A stretch of 64,000 nt of DNA from Trichaptum fuscoviolaceum (GCA_910574455.1 CAJSYZ010000001.1:907961-971960); one strand, 5' to 3'. Positions 11,858 through 25,065 are shown, numbered from the stretch's first letter. Numbers and translations: made by a program. The notes: generated by a model from the sequence alone, not told the origin.

Positions 11858-12807
11858 GATATTTAGTCGGCTCGGCGGGTTTCTGATGGATAGGAGTAGT
11901 TGTGCAGCTGCAATGTGATACAGCCCATCCTTCATATCCAAGACATTTTATACAAAACATCACATAGCGATATATGCCGATGCGCAGTTTGTTGAAGATA
12001 TGATGCATGAAGGGCATGAGTCAAGCAAACTGGGTTTCGCGCGATAAACAGCGATCCGTCGCGCACGGTATTCCGCATTGATTGCTGCGAGCATCATACA
12101 CAACTTATTGTTCCTGGATGGCTTGCCAGTGGGTGGTCAATAAGCGCTTATGATGGCGATGTAGGATTTGATGGACTTACAGCAATGCGCTGTCCGCGAG
12201 TGGACTTTACTAGGTACTAAGATCGTCGGCTATTACTTCAAGTTGAACGCAACGCCCACGAGTCAATCGCATACTACTATGTCCATTATTAAGACATCAA
12301 TGTCCGAGAGCTGTGCAAGGGATGCACAGGGTAATCATCGCTATACGGTCCATACATGAGTAAGGTAGGGATGGAGAGAAAGCATTGGCTACCCTCAATA
12401 AGAAATCCTTAGTACACTCTCCGGACTCAGCCTGAGTCCGGTTACTACTACATAGTACAAACAACCGGCGACTCTTCAACTTGAACTTGAACGTGTATTC
12501 AATTGAACCCATTGTCATCCAACTGCGATGGCTTCTAATTGGTGAATCTAACTAGTTGACGCATATCTATCAGATGCATGTATCTTTCCCAGCGACCCGG
12601 GTGCTACAGTAAACTCAAGGTTTCGAGATTATTCTCTACATATCCTATTTCTGCGAGGTTCGAAGCACGTCATCCATTATCGTGCATTAGCTATATTCAA
12701 CTTCGTCTTCGCGCTTGATTTACAGGAGACGCACCACTTGTCACATCCCAGTCCTCACTAGTTACAGACACTGGCGGAGAGGAACAGCTAATCTATCCTT
12801 GCGCAAC
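11858..12807. promoter_or_regulatory. Divergent intergenic region with a perfect palindrome
   Basis: This is the shared upstream region of the NAD(P)-binding gene (-) and the LACTB2-like gene (+). At 12421-12441 there is a perfect inverted repeat with 9-base arms (ccggactca / tgagtccgg) and a 3-base spacer. No coding region is recognised. Confidence 0.4.
12421..12441. promoter_or_regulatory. Perfect 9-base inverted repeat with 3-base spacer
   Basis: ccggactca-gcc-tgagtccgg lies between two divergently transcribed genes, which makes a binding site for a dimeric regulator possible. There is no other support. Confidence 0.4.
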
Positions 12808-14175
12808 ATGGAGAAACTGCAAGAAATTCCGGACATTAGTCGCGTAAGCTTTCGGTACCATTGCCAGACTGAGAGCGGCTCACTCACATGCAAATAGCTT
12901 AGTGATTTTGTTGTACGGGTTCTTGGGAAGGTCAGTAGTGAACGACTTGCATAAAATTATCCAACCCACCCGCGTACCGTACAGAATCCAGGCAAATACA
13001 CACTTCAAGGAACAAATACCTACATCTTGGGACGCCAGCCGCCTTACGTTCTAATAGACACTGGAGAGGGGAAACCTGCATACCCAGATCTCCTAAAATC
13101 GGCCCTCTGTGCACCTCCTTCAACAGACTCCTCGCAGTCAGCTCGTCCCGGCGACTTGGACTCATCCAATCTAACGCCGTACTTATCGGATATCATCATC
13201 ACACATCGGCACAAAGACCATTTCGGCGGGCTGCGCGATGTGCTGATGCTCGTGCGCCAACTATGGGAGGAAGACCTTCTCACCCGTGCGGGTCCGAGGC
13301 CTGCGACGTTCGTCCCCCCGCGTATACATAAATTTTCCTCTCTCCCGCCATCACCGTCAACGCCATCGCCTAACCCATCCGAAGGGACCTCAGACGGGTT
13401 TGTTTCCGCAAGCGGCGAAACTGCTGCGATGGAACACGACGATGCTCTGAACGATATCCTGATATCACTACTTCCGGCATCATACACGCCTGCACCATCC
13501 TCCATCCTTCATGAGCTAAGGGACGGCCAATGTCTTCGCACGGCCGACGGCACAGTGGAGCTCGAGGTATTACACACTCCCGGACATACACCGGATTCCA
13601 TTTGTATCCTTCTTCGCCCTTTAGATAGAACCAATGTCAAGGACAGCCCCAAACCAGCGCTCTTCACTGCAGACAGCGTCCTAGGCCAGGGTACAGCTGT
13701 TTTCGAGGACCTTTCATCATATATCAACAGCCTCCAGCGCATCCTCACAAAACGCAGTAGCAGCTCCGAGGACGTACAACAATCAGTCTGGGATTTCGAG
13801 ACTGTTTACCCTGGTCATGGTCCAGTCGTCTCGGATGGCCCGGCACTGATTCAGCAATATATCACGCATAGGTTGCAACGAGAAGCGCAGATAGTTGAGG
13901 TTCTACGTGGGATCCCTCCAGTTCCCACGTCATCTACACCAGCTGCTGATAATGAACCTAATGGCACAGGAGGTTCGACTTTGACATCAGATCGAAAGGC
14001 CTGGACTATCTGGACTATCGTTTCTACGATTTACAAAGACTACCCAACGAGCCTCTGGCTTCCCGCCGCGCATGGTGTTGGACTTCACCTGAAGAAGCTT
14101 GAGAAAGATGGGAGGGCGAAGTGCCTTGGAGGAGAAGGTGTCGAGCAAAGATGGATACTCACAGCGAAATTGTAA
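12808..14175 (+). CDS. Metallo-beta-lactamase fold endoribonuclease, LACTB2-like
   Basis: 419 residues. Exons 12808-12843, 12898-12930 and 12985-14175, with two 54-base introns. The N-terminal segment VVRVLGKNPGKYTLQGTNTY matches LACTB2-type proteins, which in animals are mitochondrial single-strand endoribonucleases. The zinc ligands are visible: THRHKDH at about residue 96, HTPGH at about 220, the Asp in TADSVLG, and YPGHGP. The C terminus has a winged-helix-like stretch (WTIWTIVSTIYKDYP). Compared with human LACTB2 (288 residues) there are Ser/Pro-rich insertions around residues 130-165, as is common in fungi. The two tiny 5' exons are needed to reach a Met and carry conserved residues, so the start is credible. 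Function as a nuclease is inferred from the family; other hydrolase roles, for example in secondary metabolism, are possible for this fold. Confidence 0.9.
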
Positions 14176-14339
14176 TCTTATAGGTTTGTAAAGTTGTTCT
14201 CAGATTCTAATTTCTCTCGTTTTGACATGAATTTAAGTTCTAGGCAAGTCAAACATAAGGAATGAATACGAAGCTTTAATCTACAATGTATTGTATTTGT
14301 TTCTCCTCGTCGTCGCTAAAATATTAGTCAAAGTTCAAA

Positions 14340-15775
14340 CTAGACGACCGCAGTCGGACAGCCTTTTGTATCTGTGTTGCCGCCATCATTGTCGAATTTG
14401 AGGCCTATTTCAAGATCTGATGCGCTTCCTGAGAAACTTTCTGGACTAGACGAAGAATGTGTCCTAGTAGGAGCAAGAAGTAAGTGAGAAGTGCGAAATC
14501 TTTCTCTGTAAGTACTCACGTAGTAATATCACCATCTGATCGGACGGCTGGACAATCGAAGGCAATAGTCGTCGCTTCTTTGCTCACCGATACCGCTGGC
14601 TCCATTTTCATCCCCAACTTCTTCACTACAGTGCACAGGGCGCGGCGATAAGAGGTCCGCGCCTCCGTGGTGAAGCCGAAGAGGGAGAAGAACACGAGCG
14701 CGTATGCGACGTACAGCCACTCCGAGCGTCTGACGGAGAACTTAACCCAGAACAATGTGTCTTCATCGATCGTCAGCATCTGGGGGATCTCGGACCATTG
14801 ACCGTGCACAGCCTCCCAACCTGGCCAGAAAGGAATCGGGCCCTCCGACAAGGAGACGACAAGGCCCAGAACATTCAAGGGGAGCGTCACCAGCGCGTCG
14901 ATGCACCCGAGCGCCATGAAACGCAAATAACTTGCACGACTGATTTGTGAGTTGCTTGCAAGCATTGCGTTAACTTCACGGCTCTGCTTGTAGAAGACCC
15001 AGAGAATGCCAGCTATTACGAAATTGTTTCTCAGCCGGAGTATGTACAAAACAATCAAGATATATCACTCACGGCAATAGAATAGAACAGATATAGTCGG
15101 AAGAATGACGTTCCATAATGTTACGAGAAGGAGTGTGAGTCCAGACGCAACCTCGGCATCTACGCACCCCAGCTCCTCGAGGATCTGGTAGCGAGACATC
15201 TGGACGACATAATCTTCCAAGGTTCTAGATTAGTTACGAGAATAGTAAACCTTAAATGTGAGATTGCTTACAGACTACCATGACAAAAATAGGGATGCCT
15301 AGGCAGATCGACAAATCAACCATAATTCCAGCACGCTTCTATTCCGCTAATGTTTAGCGTACTGTCCGGTAGCGAGCTAGGTATACGCACAGAGCGGTCG
15401 TGGAGGAGTGTCCCTTTCATGCGAGTAATTAAATAGAGCCGCCGCGTTATAGCAAGCGAGCAGGCAGCTACGCCTACGGAACTTCCTACGCCTAGCCTTG
15501 TTACTGAAAGTAAGGCGCTTTAGTGACTGCATCCCTGTACTAGTAGTACACAACATTTTACGCTTACCGATGTCACACCAGACGGATGCAGAGTCATTTG
15601 CATTGTCAGACCAGACAATACTGTTTACTCCGCGGATAAAGCATGCGATAGAGACCCAGAAGCCGTACAAGCAGACTCCAACATTCGTCCGCAAATTGGA
15701 TGTCATGAAGGGGACAAGTATGAGGAAGAAGCAGATGAAGTTCGCGATAGGGACTAGAGGGTACGTTGGATCCAT
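14340..15775 (-). CDS. STE3: STE3-type a-factor pheromone receptor (GPCR)
   Basis: Seven-transmembrane G-protein-coupled receptor for farnesylated peptide pheromones. In Agaricomycetes these receptors define the B mating-type locus, although non-mating paralogues are common. Six exons (complement of 15568-15775, 15391-15503, 15272-15338, 15073-15213, 14520-15012, 14340-14463) join in phase to give 381 residues. Visible family signatures are FIRGVNSIVWSD and the following VWCDI (helix 2/3 region), TRRLYLIT after helix 3, QILEELGC in the extracellular loop, FYCPGILWVFYKQSREVNAM (helix 5 into loop 3) and the long SRASYLRFM segment. The C-terminal tail is Ser/Thr-rich. Several acceptors (for example ggaag before the VVQMSRY exon) were chosen because alternatives introduce stops. 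No pheromone-precursor gene was recognised nearby, so its role in mating type remains open. Confidence 0.9.
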
Positions 15776-18276
15776 CTCTAATTCGGATTGTCGCTGGACT
15801 AGGATGTATGGTACCATTTCTCTTCTTATACAGACGCTCTTCTGTACGGGCCAAGACGCTTGGGATCAAGTCACCTCCGAGAGGAGAAACAGCAGATTTC
15901 GCCTAGCCTGACAATGATGATCAGAAAACAGGTCCTGTATCAGAATGTGCGGCGAGCCTCGATAAAAGCATCCGGCACCGCATAGCTAGTTCGTCGCATT
16001 AGGAACTAGTAAAACGTTTGTTGCATAGCGGGTAGGTTAGCAGGTTGATCAATTGATCAAAATGAAGCCTATCGCAAGCTTTTGTTCAATGTTCTATATC
16101 AGTGGCACTGCGAACACGAATTGCTTTTTTGCGCCGCCGAATACCGCCGTTCATTCGGTCCATTCAGTATCGAGAAGGAAACGAAGTGCAGTCCGATATG
16201 TAAATCTCGGGCCGGTAACTTGACTAACAGGCGCCAATTTGAACTTCGAGTCCCCGCAGGGAGTCGATCCCTAAGCATTGGCTCTGCAGACGGGGATACA
16301 TAAGAGTATATATTTTTCCTGGGCTGTGGTCTATATTTGATTAGCTGCATCAGCAGACGTACGTTCCATCAAACCTCCTGTTCATAGCGTATACCCAGCC
16401 ATCTACAGGGTTATTGCCCATTGATATGTATGTAGTCTTGGCAATGAGCTGAATAATACATGCAGCTGCTGTAGGGAATAGGTCGACGAGTACGATTGAT
16501 GGTAAGTGAGACTGCTGTGAGAGGCACAGTTGGTCGCCGCGTGTTGAGGATGGATTAGCCAGCCCGGAGCTTTTTTTAGCACATATAGAGCAGTTAGGGG
16601 CTGAAGATTGTTTAGTACCAGATGGAAAGAGAAAAATCTTCCTCGTGGTATTATCTGGTCCTTTTGGTTTTGCAGATCGGTCTCCTCGCCAGTCGTGAAA
16701 CGTGTGTTAAAGTTTGATGAGCACACGTGTCGATGGCCTTTTACAACGTCTTCTTAAGAAAAGTAACCCTCACAAAGCTAGTAACTGTAGTATTTTCGAG
16801 CCTGGAATCTGACCGGCAGAGAAGCTGGTATATACTCTACTAGTAGACATGAGTTCAATGGTAATTTGCTTCCGATAACTCACAACAATGATGTTGAGAG
16901 TAAACCGAAATCGGTGGCAATGCTCGATGGGGATGCATAGACGATTCATGTGGATATTTCAACCTTATGTGGATATTTAGAGCGCAGGTCATTAGAGATG
17001 AAACCTCAGACTGGTTTTAGTGGATGGCGGTCCCAGTCAAATGCACGCGGAAAGTAATAGAACGTGTATGATCAAGGTTTGATACATTATTTGTCATTAT
17101 TTGGCACCCGCCAGTGGACAACTTGAAGTCTTGAATCGTCCTAAACTTAATCGCACCTTGCACATACTGCCAGTGGCAGCGCGGAGGCCACGAATTGCAA
17201 ACGCTCTTACTTAAAGGGGCAAATAATAATGATGGTGTACAACGGACTTTCTTTCCTAACGTCGAAAAGCTGATGATCGGCACTTCTTTCCGACCATCCC
17301 CATAAAGCTAGGTGTGTATAACTCCCGAACTTATTTACTATCGTCAATGATAACCAAAACACATACCTGCGCATCTAGGCCTTTGCTCAGCGGATCTCAG
17401 TCTGAAAGGTCGCAAAATCCGCTTGTAAACGGTGTCGATGATGGTAATACAAGTTAATACAAGATGAATGTCGATAAGCTGTATTCATGCAGAGACCTGG
17501 CCGTCGGATGTTGCATGCTGATGCGAAGTTTAGTCTCCGTAACGCGACACCGCTTAGCACGAGTATCCTGAAATGCAAATATCGACGTTGAACAATAGCT
17601 AGCCGACCAAATTAGACTCGCAGCGGGATCATCACCATTCGAAATTGCTTTCAGACGTATTCCTGAAATGTATAGCACATAGTAACTGACACGAAGTCCC
17701 TGCGAGTTCTTATGCGCAGCTCTCTGAGCGGAAGGGCCTCTATCAACAGCGCCGACCGATCTCATTTCAGTACAATTATCCGCTAAGAAAGGGTGAGATG
17801 CACGATTGATGCCTATACCTTGATGTGAGATTTGCGATATGATTGAGTTGTTGTCCTAGATTAAGGAAGTGACACGGCCTTGAAGGTCCCTTCACTCGCC
17901 TAAACAGCGCAACAAAGGTTAAAGTGCACATCCAAACCAGAGATAGAGTGTGAAGTTTTCCCTCTCCAATTACTGATATGAAGTACAAGCACGGCGCCGC
18001 ACACCTCCCAAAGCAAGCACCAAGTGCAAAACCGCCACCCGCGCACCGATCACGAGGGAGATAGAAAGGGATAAAACAGAACCAAACAAGGTAGTGTACG
18101 GATATGGGGGAAGGAACAAAAACGAAGCCGGGAAATGAAAGTAGAATGAAACGGATCTGAGAAAAGGAAGAGTGCGGAGATGAAGGAGAGTTCAAGACGG
18201 TATATGGGAATGAAAGATAAACGTCGATCCAGTCGTCACGCATAAAGAAAGGTCGTAACAGAGATTCATCATCTCC
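15776..18276. other. Long intergenic stretch next to the receptor
   Basis: 2.5 kb lie between the STE3 start (-) and the CDC42 stop (-). All open frames are short and unrecognised. The segment 17776-18243 is purine-rich on the + strand and is probably CDC42 3' UTR. A perfect 16-base palindrome (ttgatcaattgatcaa) lies at about 16044. Small CaaX pheromone precursors (about 40-65 codons) would be expected here if this were a mating-type locus; I did not find a convincing one by eye. Confidence 0.35.
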
Positions 18277-19114
<838 letters not shown>

Positions 19115-20339
19115 ACTATCTTCGTTCCTCCTAAGCAATCGCGGTACAGATGAAAGAGACTATAGTTCAAAAGGAGATGAGGTTAGCAAATATCCCACAC
19201 AAAAGCCCCAAGAGGCTTGATATGATGATCAATGTTCAATCAATCGCCTTCGCGGCTACCGACGACGAGGACTGGCATGTGTTCAACCTAACAACGAGGC
19301 CGCCGGAACGACCGGTCCAAACTTCCTTACAACTATCTCGCGTTCCTCAGGCGTAGCATACTGTTTGCACAACAAAGTCTCTTTGCAGACACGCCAGTCG
19401 ATGAGCAGCCACGCCGCGTCGTTGTTGCGTGCGTCAACTCGACACTAATCCCAACCATCACATCCACTGCCCCTTCCAGACGTCTCCCTATGACCCCTCG
19501 TGACACCCAAGTGACGAAATATTGACACATGCCCAGCCTGTCCAACTGCCCAAGCTACTCGTCGCCGATGCCATTGACAATTTGAGCGATGAAGAAATAC
19601 GAGCTCACCGAGAACGAAGGCGGCGAAGACGAGTGGAAGCTGTAGGAAATAGAGTGAGCGGAAGGTATACGACGTGCGCCTCGAGGAGCTCAGATTAGAG
19701 CAGGTGGCCACGAAAACGGATATTTGGAACTCCGCCGTTTCAACCACGGCTATATCCGGTAATGTGAACCTAATTCCAGCAAGTGTACTCTCACTCTGCC
19801 ATTGTCTTCCATCTGCTGTGATATCGAATCGAAAGAATGCACCCCATCGCCTTTTATACCGGCTCAGCATTCACTTGAGACTGTCTTCGAATGATCTGGT
19901 GACATTAAGTCTTATTTTAGCTCTGACTTCTCTTCTGTGGTCTAAGAAAAGCTAAGTTGCAAAGTCTCCGAAACTTGTGCAAACTCAGAGCAAAATATCG
20001 CTTATAATACGAAACATGCTTTACGAGCCTGGTTTCATTAGTACCCAAGTCGTGAGGCATGTTTGCCTTTGACCGCATCTTGCTCATGGCGGAAAATGGG
20101 TTTGCTGCAGTCTGCAGTCTACAGTTTGCACCGACCGTCTTGCATACTAGTGCGCGTTATCTTGGAGTATAAGAGCTAGATCTATCGCTTACCCGTAAGG
20201 CAGAGTCTACCTCCAATAAAGCATTAACTGACAGTCACTCGTTCAAGTGAGCACCTTTCTCTCACTTACCCGTAATTACAGTGACTGACATGTAATTTAT
20301 ACAGCACAAAGAACCTCGCAAAGCGTCCTCACTCATTTT
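19115..20339. promoter_or_regulatory. Divergent region between CDC42 and the F-box gene
   Basis: No gene is recognised. On the minus strand a TATAAAAG-like string lies at about 19853-19860. Near the F-box start, a likely 5'-UTR intron runs from gtgagc at 20247 to the acag ending at 20304 (58 bases), just upstream of the ATG at 20340. The string cttacccgtaa occurs twice (about 20189 and 20264). Confidence 0.4.
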
Positions 20340-21854
20340 ATGAGAGCACCCCTTATCTGGGCTACGGAAGGAAACGAACCACTTGATCTCTCAAATACTC
20401 ATCTCGGAATACGCGAGGACGACAGCGACCTAACCCCTAGGCCGCGGTCGGACTCGCACCCATCCAGGAACAAGAAGCGAAGAACCTTCGGGGAATGCAT
20501 AGCAAGTCTACCTCCGGAAATACTTTCCGAGATATTTGCTTGGTGCACCCCTTCTTGCGACGACCAGGAGGGCTATCAGCCTCGGTTCGCTCTTACGCTC
20601 AGCCATGTTTCGACTTACTGGCGCATCGTCGCACTCAATTCTCCCCGGCTGTGGACGTACACCAAGATCACCGTATTTGAGCAGTACTTGCCCCCGGCCC
20701 TCAAGCTCATGGAGCTGTATCTCGACCGCTCCGGCGTTCGCCCAATCTTTATTGATGTCGATTTCGTCGATGCGTGGTCCGTCTACAAGCACGCTCTTGG
20801 TTTGTTCGAACAGATAGTGGAGACGGCTAGGATGCATAGGCCCGTGCAGGCTGTGGCGGACTCCTTTGTTGCAACACATGTCGAGTCTACGAGCTCAGAA
20901 GTCCGGCCCATACGCGAAGAGTGGTATTTCTGGTCTGCGCGCCCCAAGCCATCCACGCCCTACATAACAGATTGTTCGGACTCCTCAATCCAACTCGCTA
21001 ACTCTCGCTTTTCCCCTCCATCAATGGAACCGAGCGTGACAATCCGTGCCCTGCGTCTTGCCATCGGATCCTTCGTCGTCGAGCCATATCTCCCTCTTGC
21101 CCCTTCACTCACATTCCTCATCATCGATGACAAAAATGGTTTTACGGACCTCACAACCACGGAGGCCCTACGCATCCTTCACGCCTTTCCCCTCCTCGTA
21201 CACTGCTCTCTCCGCATCGACTTTGCTCAAGTCGCAGTGCCATTAGGTGGCACACCCGTGGAGCTGAAGTTCTTAAAGAGTTTCTCGCTTTCTTGGGCAG
21301 ACTGGATGGACGTTGGTCCATTGATGGATATGATGATAACTCCGAATCTTAAAGAACTCGAGCTCTCTGGACTTTTGCCCGAGAACGGTAGACCAGAGGG
21401 GTGGGACCACGTCGAAAAGTTTCTCGTTCGGTCGAAGCCCCCTTTGACGCACGTCATTTTCGAACACATCGACTGCTTCTATATATCCCTTCTCGACTGC
21501 CTGACTCTTATGCCCGCCCTCGAAGGTCTCTGGCTTGAAAACTGCATTATCGACGATTCAATCATCCGCAGTCTGTACTCCCCACCCATTCCCGGTTCAC
21601 AAACCCCTGGCCACTGCATCCTTACTAGGCTCGAGACATTAGTTTTACTCTCCTGCTATCAGTTCTCCTTCGACACGCTCCTTACTGCGCTCAAGGCCGC
21701 AAGTGACGACGTAGGCCGTTTCGAAACACTGAAGGTCAGGACATACGTGAATGATTGCGGTGAGGTCAGGAAAGAACATCTGGCAGAACTCCAGCGACTC
21801 GGCCTCACGTGTATTGAATTGGGTCCCAATTCTGTTCCGCCGACAGAGATGTGA
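20340..21854 (+). CDS. F-box protein, LRR-like
   Basis: Intronless coding region of 504 residues. After a charged low-complexity N terminus with a basic patch (SRNKKRRTF), the F-box is at about residues 54-100: IASLPPEILSEIFAWC, then LSHVSTYWRIVALNSPRLW. This is the arrangement seen in the very large Agaricomycete F-box family. The remainder contains leucine-rich, repeat-like segments (for example LKELELSGLLPE, LEGLWLENCIIDD, LETLVLLSCYQFS). By family it should recruit substrates to an SCF ubiquitin ligase via Skp1. The substrate is unknown, and many such genes are lineage-specific. A 58-base intron in the 5' leader is likely. Confidence 0.85.
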   Translation: MRAPLIWATEGNEPLDLSNTHLGIREDDSDLTPRPRSDSHPSRNKKRRTFGECIASLPPEILSEIFAWCTPSCDDQEGYQPRFALTLSHVSTYWRIVALNSPRLWTYTKITVFEQYLPPALKLMELYLDRSGVRPIFIDVDFVDAWSVYKHALGLFEQIVETARMHRPVQAVADSFVATHVESTSSEVRPIREEWYFWSARPKPSTPYITDCSDSSIQLANSRFSPPSMEPSVTIRALRLAIGSFVVEPYLPLAPSLTFLIIDDKNGFTDLTTTEALRILHAFPLLVHCSLRIDFAQVAVPLGGTPVELKFLKSFSLSWADWMDVGPLMDMMITPNLKELELSGLLPENGRPEGWDHVEKFLVRSKPPLTHVIFEHIDCFYISLLDCLTLMPALEGLWLENCIIDDSIIRSLYSPPIPGSQTPGHCILTRLETLVLLSCYQFSFDTLLTALKAASDDVGRFETLKVRTYVNDCGEVRKEHLAELQRLGLTCIELGPNSVPPTEM

Positions 21855-22206
21855 GTTTTGTATCTCTGCTGAATCGACGGTCCCCGGCTTATCTGACAAA
21901 ATTGAGTCCTAACCTTCAGTTCAGCGAAGCCACACTCGAGGAGATTTAGCGCAGACTTCTGCAAACGTGCACTGCCCCTGCTGCTAGTGGCGAACATCAT
22001 CATCGTATACCTGTCGACATCCAAGGCCTCGCGCGAATATCCGCTTTCGATCAGAGCAGTGTCCGGCTAATTCTGCGGAGTAGTAGACAAATCGAGATAC
22101 AGATATGCATGATTAAGAATACACAAGTGCAGAGGAAAACATGAATAGTCGTGAAGATCGTGTGTGCTAAGGGACCAAATACCACTGTGAATGCCGCAGC
22201 ACCAGC

Positions 22207-22927
22207 CTAGCTCATAGCAGCAACACCAATGAGGACACCGAGCATAGCAATAATCACTGCCGCTATGAACAATGAGATGAAAAGAACCAGATAGCCAGCA
22301 GTCATGTATTTTCCGTCCAGAAGCGCATTTTGAATATAGAAATATCGTGTTGAGCCTGGGTTAATCCTATGAGTGGGGTGGCGTAAGATACACATGATTG
22401 CTTAACTCACCCAATATTAAGACAACCATTCCTAGCAGCACAACAATTGCACCCAGTACATTGCCGACCCTTGGTATCTTCGACGTTATGTTCGTTGCAT
22501 TTAGAGAGAATAATTGGACTAGGGCTATTTTCGTCTGAGTTGAAGTATGGCGATACGCTGTAGTAGTTTGACACCACGTACCGACGCCCATCGTCGAACA
22601 ACCAATTGACGTCCGCACGTAAGCCAAGAACGTCCGTTCACAAGCTAAGTGGTCACGCGCAACACTTCCACTGTTCTCCAACGTCATACTTCGACTCATC
22701 TCCTTGAACTGCTCGATGCATTTGTTCCGTATCCGCCTTCGACGGGGCGTGGAGGTACATTGTGTAGGTTGCGCAGTGTCGCTCATCGTGTCTTGGGAAG
22801 TGGGGCTGTCCACCACGTTTCGCAGCCCAGATAGATCCAGAGAAGATTTTTCCCGGTCTTCGCCAAGTGTTCGTCCAACTGTCGGGCTACTAGCAGAGGA
22901 AGACGAAGGACAAGTCTCAACGTTCAT
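22207..22927 (-). CDS. DUF202-domain membrane protein
   Basis: 202 residues in three exons (complement of 22582-22927, 22411-22524, 22207-22355). A Ser/Thr-rich cytosolic N terminus of about 95 residues precedes the DUF202 signature ACERTFLAYVRTSIG. Three hydrophobic helices follow: around the exon 1/2 junction, GAIVVLLGMVVLILG, and AGYLVLFISLFIAAVIIAML. The linker has RYFYIQNAL, also typical of the family. DUF202 is shared with the VTC1/VTC4 vacuolar polyphosphate-polymerase membrane part, but stand-alone DUF202 proteins are uncharacterised. There is no SPX domain here. Exon 3 uses the acceptor taacccag rather than the nearer catag because only that keeps the conserved frame. Confidence 0.87.
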
Positions 22928-23425
22928 ACTTTATAGCCGTATCGTTATGGGCGGGTATTCAAGTAGGTCGTCCAAACGCTGAGAAGAGAGGGAGATAGAA
23001 GCAAAGTATACAAGAAAAGGGCCGACGAGTATAACCGCGACGTTCGAGGGTGCTCTATCTGGAGTCGGCCGGCACGAATTGAGCCGTATGATAAGCCAGG
23101 GAATTCCGAATTTTCCATGTTTACGTAGTCAAGTGCGCACGAGATCAAAGAAGAGGGGGGCGAAGCGTAAGTCTTTCCCGAGGCAAAAGCACATCAGTTA
23201 CACAGCTTTTGAGCAGCGAACAACGCTGTTATGCTTGATGGTCGAGGTAGAGAAGTTCAGGAAGCTGGTCAGAGGTTAATCTTTAGGAAATAGCAGAAAA
23301 CAAATGGCGCCATTGTTTCGTGGGAAATTCTCACCTAATTTGACTAACTTAGATGGCTCTCCCGAGTTGCTAACATATATTGCTGTAAAATTTAACCTAA
23401 ATCCAACATAGTAGAGTCATTCTGT
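22928..23425. other. Intergenic
   Basis: This is the upstream region of the DUF202 gene and the 3' side of the kinase gene, both on the minus strand. No motif or gene is recognised. Confidence 0.4.
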
Positions 23426-24945
23426 TCAACCAGAGAAATCAGGAGCAACATCGATTCCTTTATCAACAAACTCCTTCATTTCTTGGAGTGCCTTTTCTGA
23501 AGAAATTCTTTTATCTGGTTCAAACGCCATGCACCGCTGGACAAACTCCCAAATGTCTGGATGCAAGTTCTCCGGTCGAGAAAGTTCCAGTTTATTCTGT
23601 GCTCTTTTGATTGTAATCTGATGAGGATTTCGCACATGATTGTATGGAAGGCATCCTGATATAATCTGGAATAAATGTGATTAGTGGGATATTATCATTC
23701 GACGTAATTGTCTTACCTCCCAGAATGTTGATCCGAACTCATACATGTCACTCGACGGGGTTGGGAAGCTGCAGACTTCGTTTAGCCTCTCGGGGGCAAT
23801 CCATCTTACATTTGTTCCGGAACCAGTGGTGAAGCCGCCGTACCCATCATCACACCGGGACAGGCCGAAGTCGCATAAGAATATTTCTTCTTTCTCGTAT
23901 AGAATGTTGACCTAATCATGACGTTGGTTATCAATAAGCTAAGGGGTTTGAAGGACTCACGGCTCGCAGGTCTCCATGCGAGATGCGTAAGGGGTGGTTA
24001 TGCACTGCAGAAACAGTTAGTCATGCAATATGATGATGATGAGATGTTATGGTTTTACTGTAATGCAAAGCGTCGATAACTTGCAGAAGCTGGACGGGGT
24101 AGACTGTCAACATGATAGAGATTATGAGGATCTTGTGAGAACGTACAAGTTTCATCCTTGCCTTCACAGACGACTTCTTTCCTTCAGTTTGGAGGTGCCG
24201 TAACAAATTACCCCCGCTTTTCCAAGGCGAGACAAATGCAGGGAGCGGCGCTTCATAATCATTGAAATGAATCCAAAGGCCATAAAGAGGGAGGATGTGA
24301 TGGTGATTCATAGCTTTCCAGGCTCTGAGTTCCCGGATATAACGCTGTTATGGAATGCATCTCAGGAAACCGATTCGAACTCTCACTAGTTTCAAGTTAG
24401 GGACGCTCACCTTGCACTGCCTGTTCAAATCAATTTCCTGCTTCAGATATTTAACTGCCACCTGGAGAAATTAACAGAGGGTTTAGTGCAATGTATAACT
24501 TTTGAGCTCTACCCTCTTACAGGACCAAGTTCAGGGTGATCCACTCTCATAACCTTCGCATAACCTCCTCCTGCCATTACGTCGTAGATCCTCTGAAACT
24601 TCTGATACGGCTCGTTTCCAATGACTTGAACATTGAAAAAATACGCAGCATCTAGTACAGGATTATCGTAGCGTCTGTTAATCTCTTGGAAGACATGCTT
24701 ACGTATATTTATCCAATCTGCTGTAAGTTTATCAGTAGGGACCTCGAAAGTACCATCGTCCTTCTTCATCAACGGCGCATGATGTTCAGCCCATTCCTGA
24801 AAATCTGAATCATCTGGGGCTACACTACAGGACAAGACGCAGTTAAGCGCTCAGCACTGCGTGATGAGCTCCTTCAACAACGAACTCACATAAGACTCTC
24901 CAGCTTCTCCAGCTCCTTGACTGTTTCGATGTTTGGATCTGTCAT
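23426..24945 (-). CDS. Protein kinase, fungal TKL-like
   Basis: At least 372 residues in eight exons (complement of 24890-24945, 24521-24824, 24411-24461, 24147-24344, 24059-24089, 23961-24004, 23717-23911, 23426-23665). The kinase domain follows an N-terminal acidic region of about 110 residues. Visible elements are the Gly-rich loop AGGGYAKV, the VAVKYL lysine, the catalytic loop ISHGDLRAVN (HGD instead of HRD, usual in fungal TKL-like kinases), the CDFGLSR Mg-binding motif, the activation segment to APERL, and SDMYEFGSTFWEI. All metal-binding and catalytic residues are present, so activity is likely. The substrate is unknown. The start at 24945 (MTDPN) is the first usable Met. However, the same frame reads coherently further upstream (for example WHPWASQLAFSSSPISTHP) until it meets a 145-base tandem duplication near 25066, so the 5' end may be damaged or extend by another exon. 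Confidence 0.82.
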
Positions 24946-25065
24946 AAATGACTTCAGGACTAAGAATGCTGTATCCAGTTCTGTGCAGTAACGAGGGTGA
25001 GTGCTGATGGGTGATGAGGAGAATGCAAGTTGGGATGCCCAAGGATGCCATATTATAAAGGAACG

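Noticed and set aside
16043..16058. Perfect 16-base palindrome ttgatcaattgatcaa
   Set aside because: AT-rich and built from two simple tgatca steps; too likely by chance to argue function.
16215..16300. Hairpin cluster with gtcgatc strings resembling part of a tRNA
   Set aside because: Stems pair in the wrong order for a cloverleaf and no anticodon arm can be placed.
17776..18243. 155-codon minus-strand ORF downstream of CDC42
   Set aside because: Pyrimidine-rich low-complexity sequence immediately after the CDC42 stop; most likely 3' UTR.
15776..18276. Possible pheromone-precursor genes next to the STE3 receptor
   Set aside because: I looked for short ORFs ending in a CaaX motif and found none that I could defend; not listed as features.
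19445..19870. 141-codon minus-strand ORF upstream of CDC42
   Set aside because: No family resemblance, and a shorter frame on the opposite strand overlaps it; could be leader sequence of CDC42.
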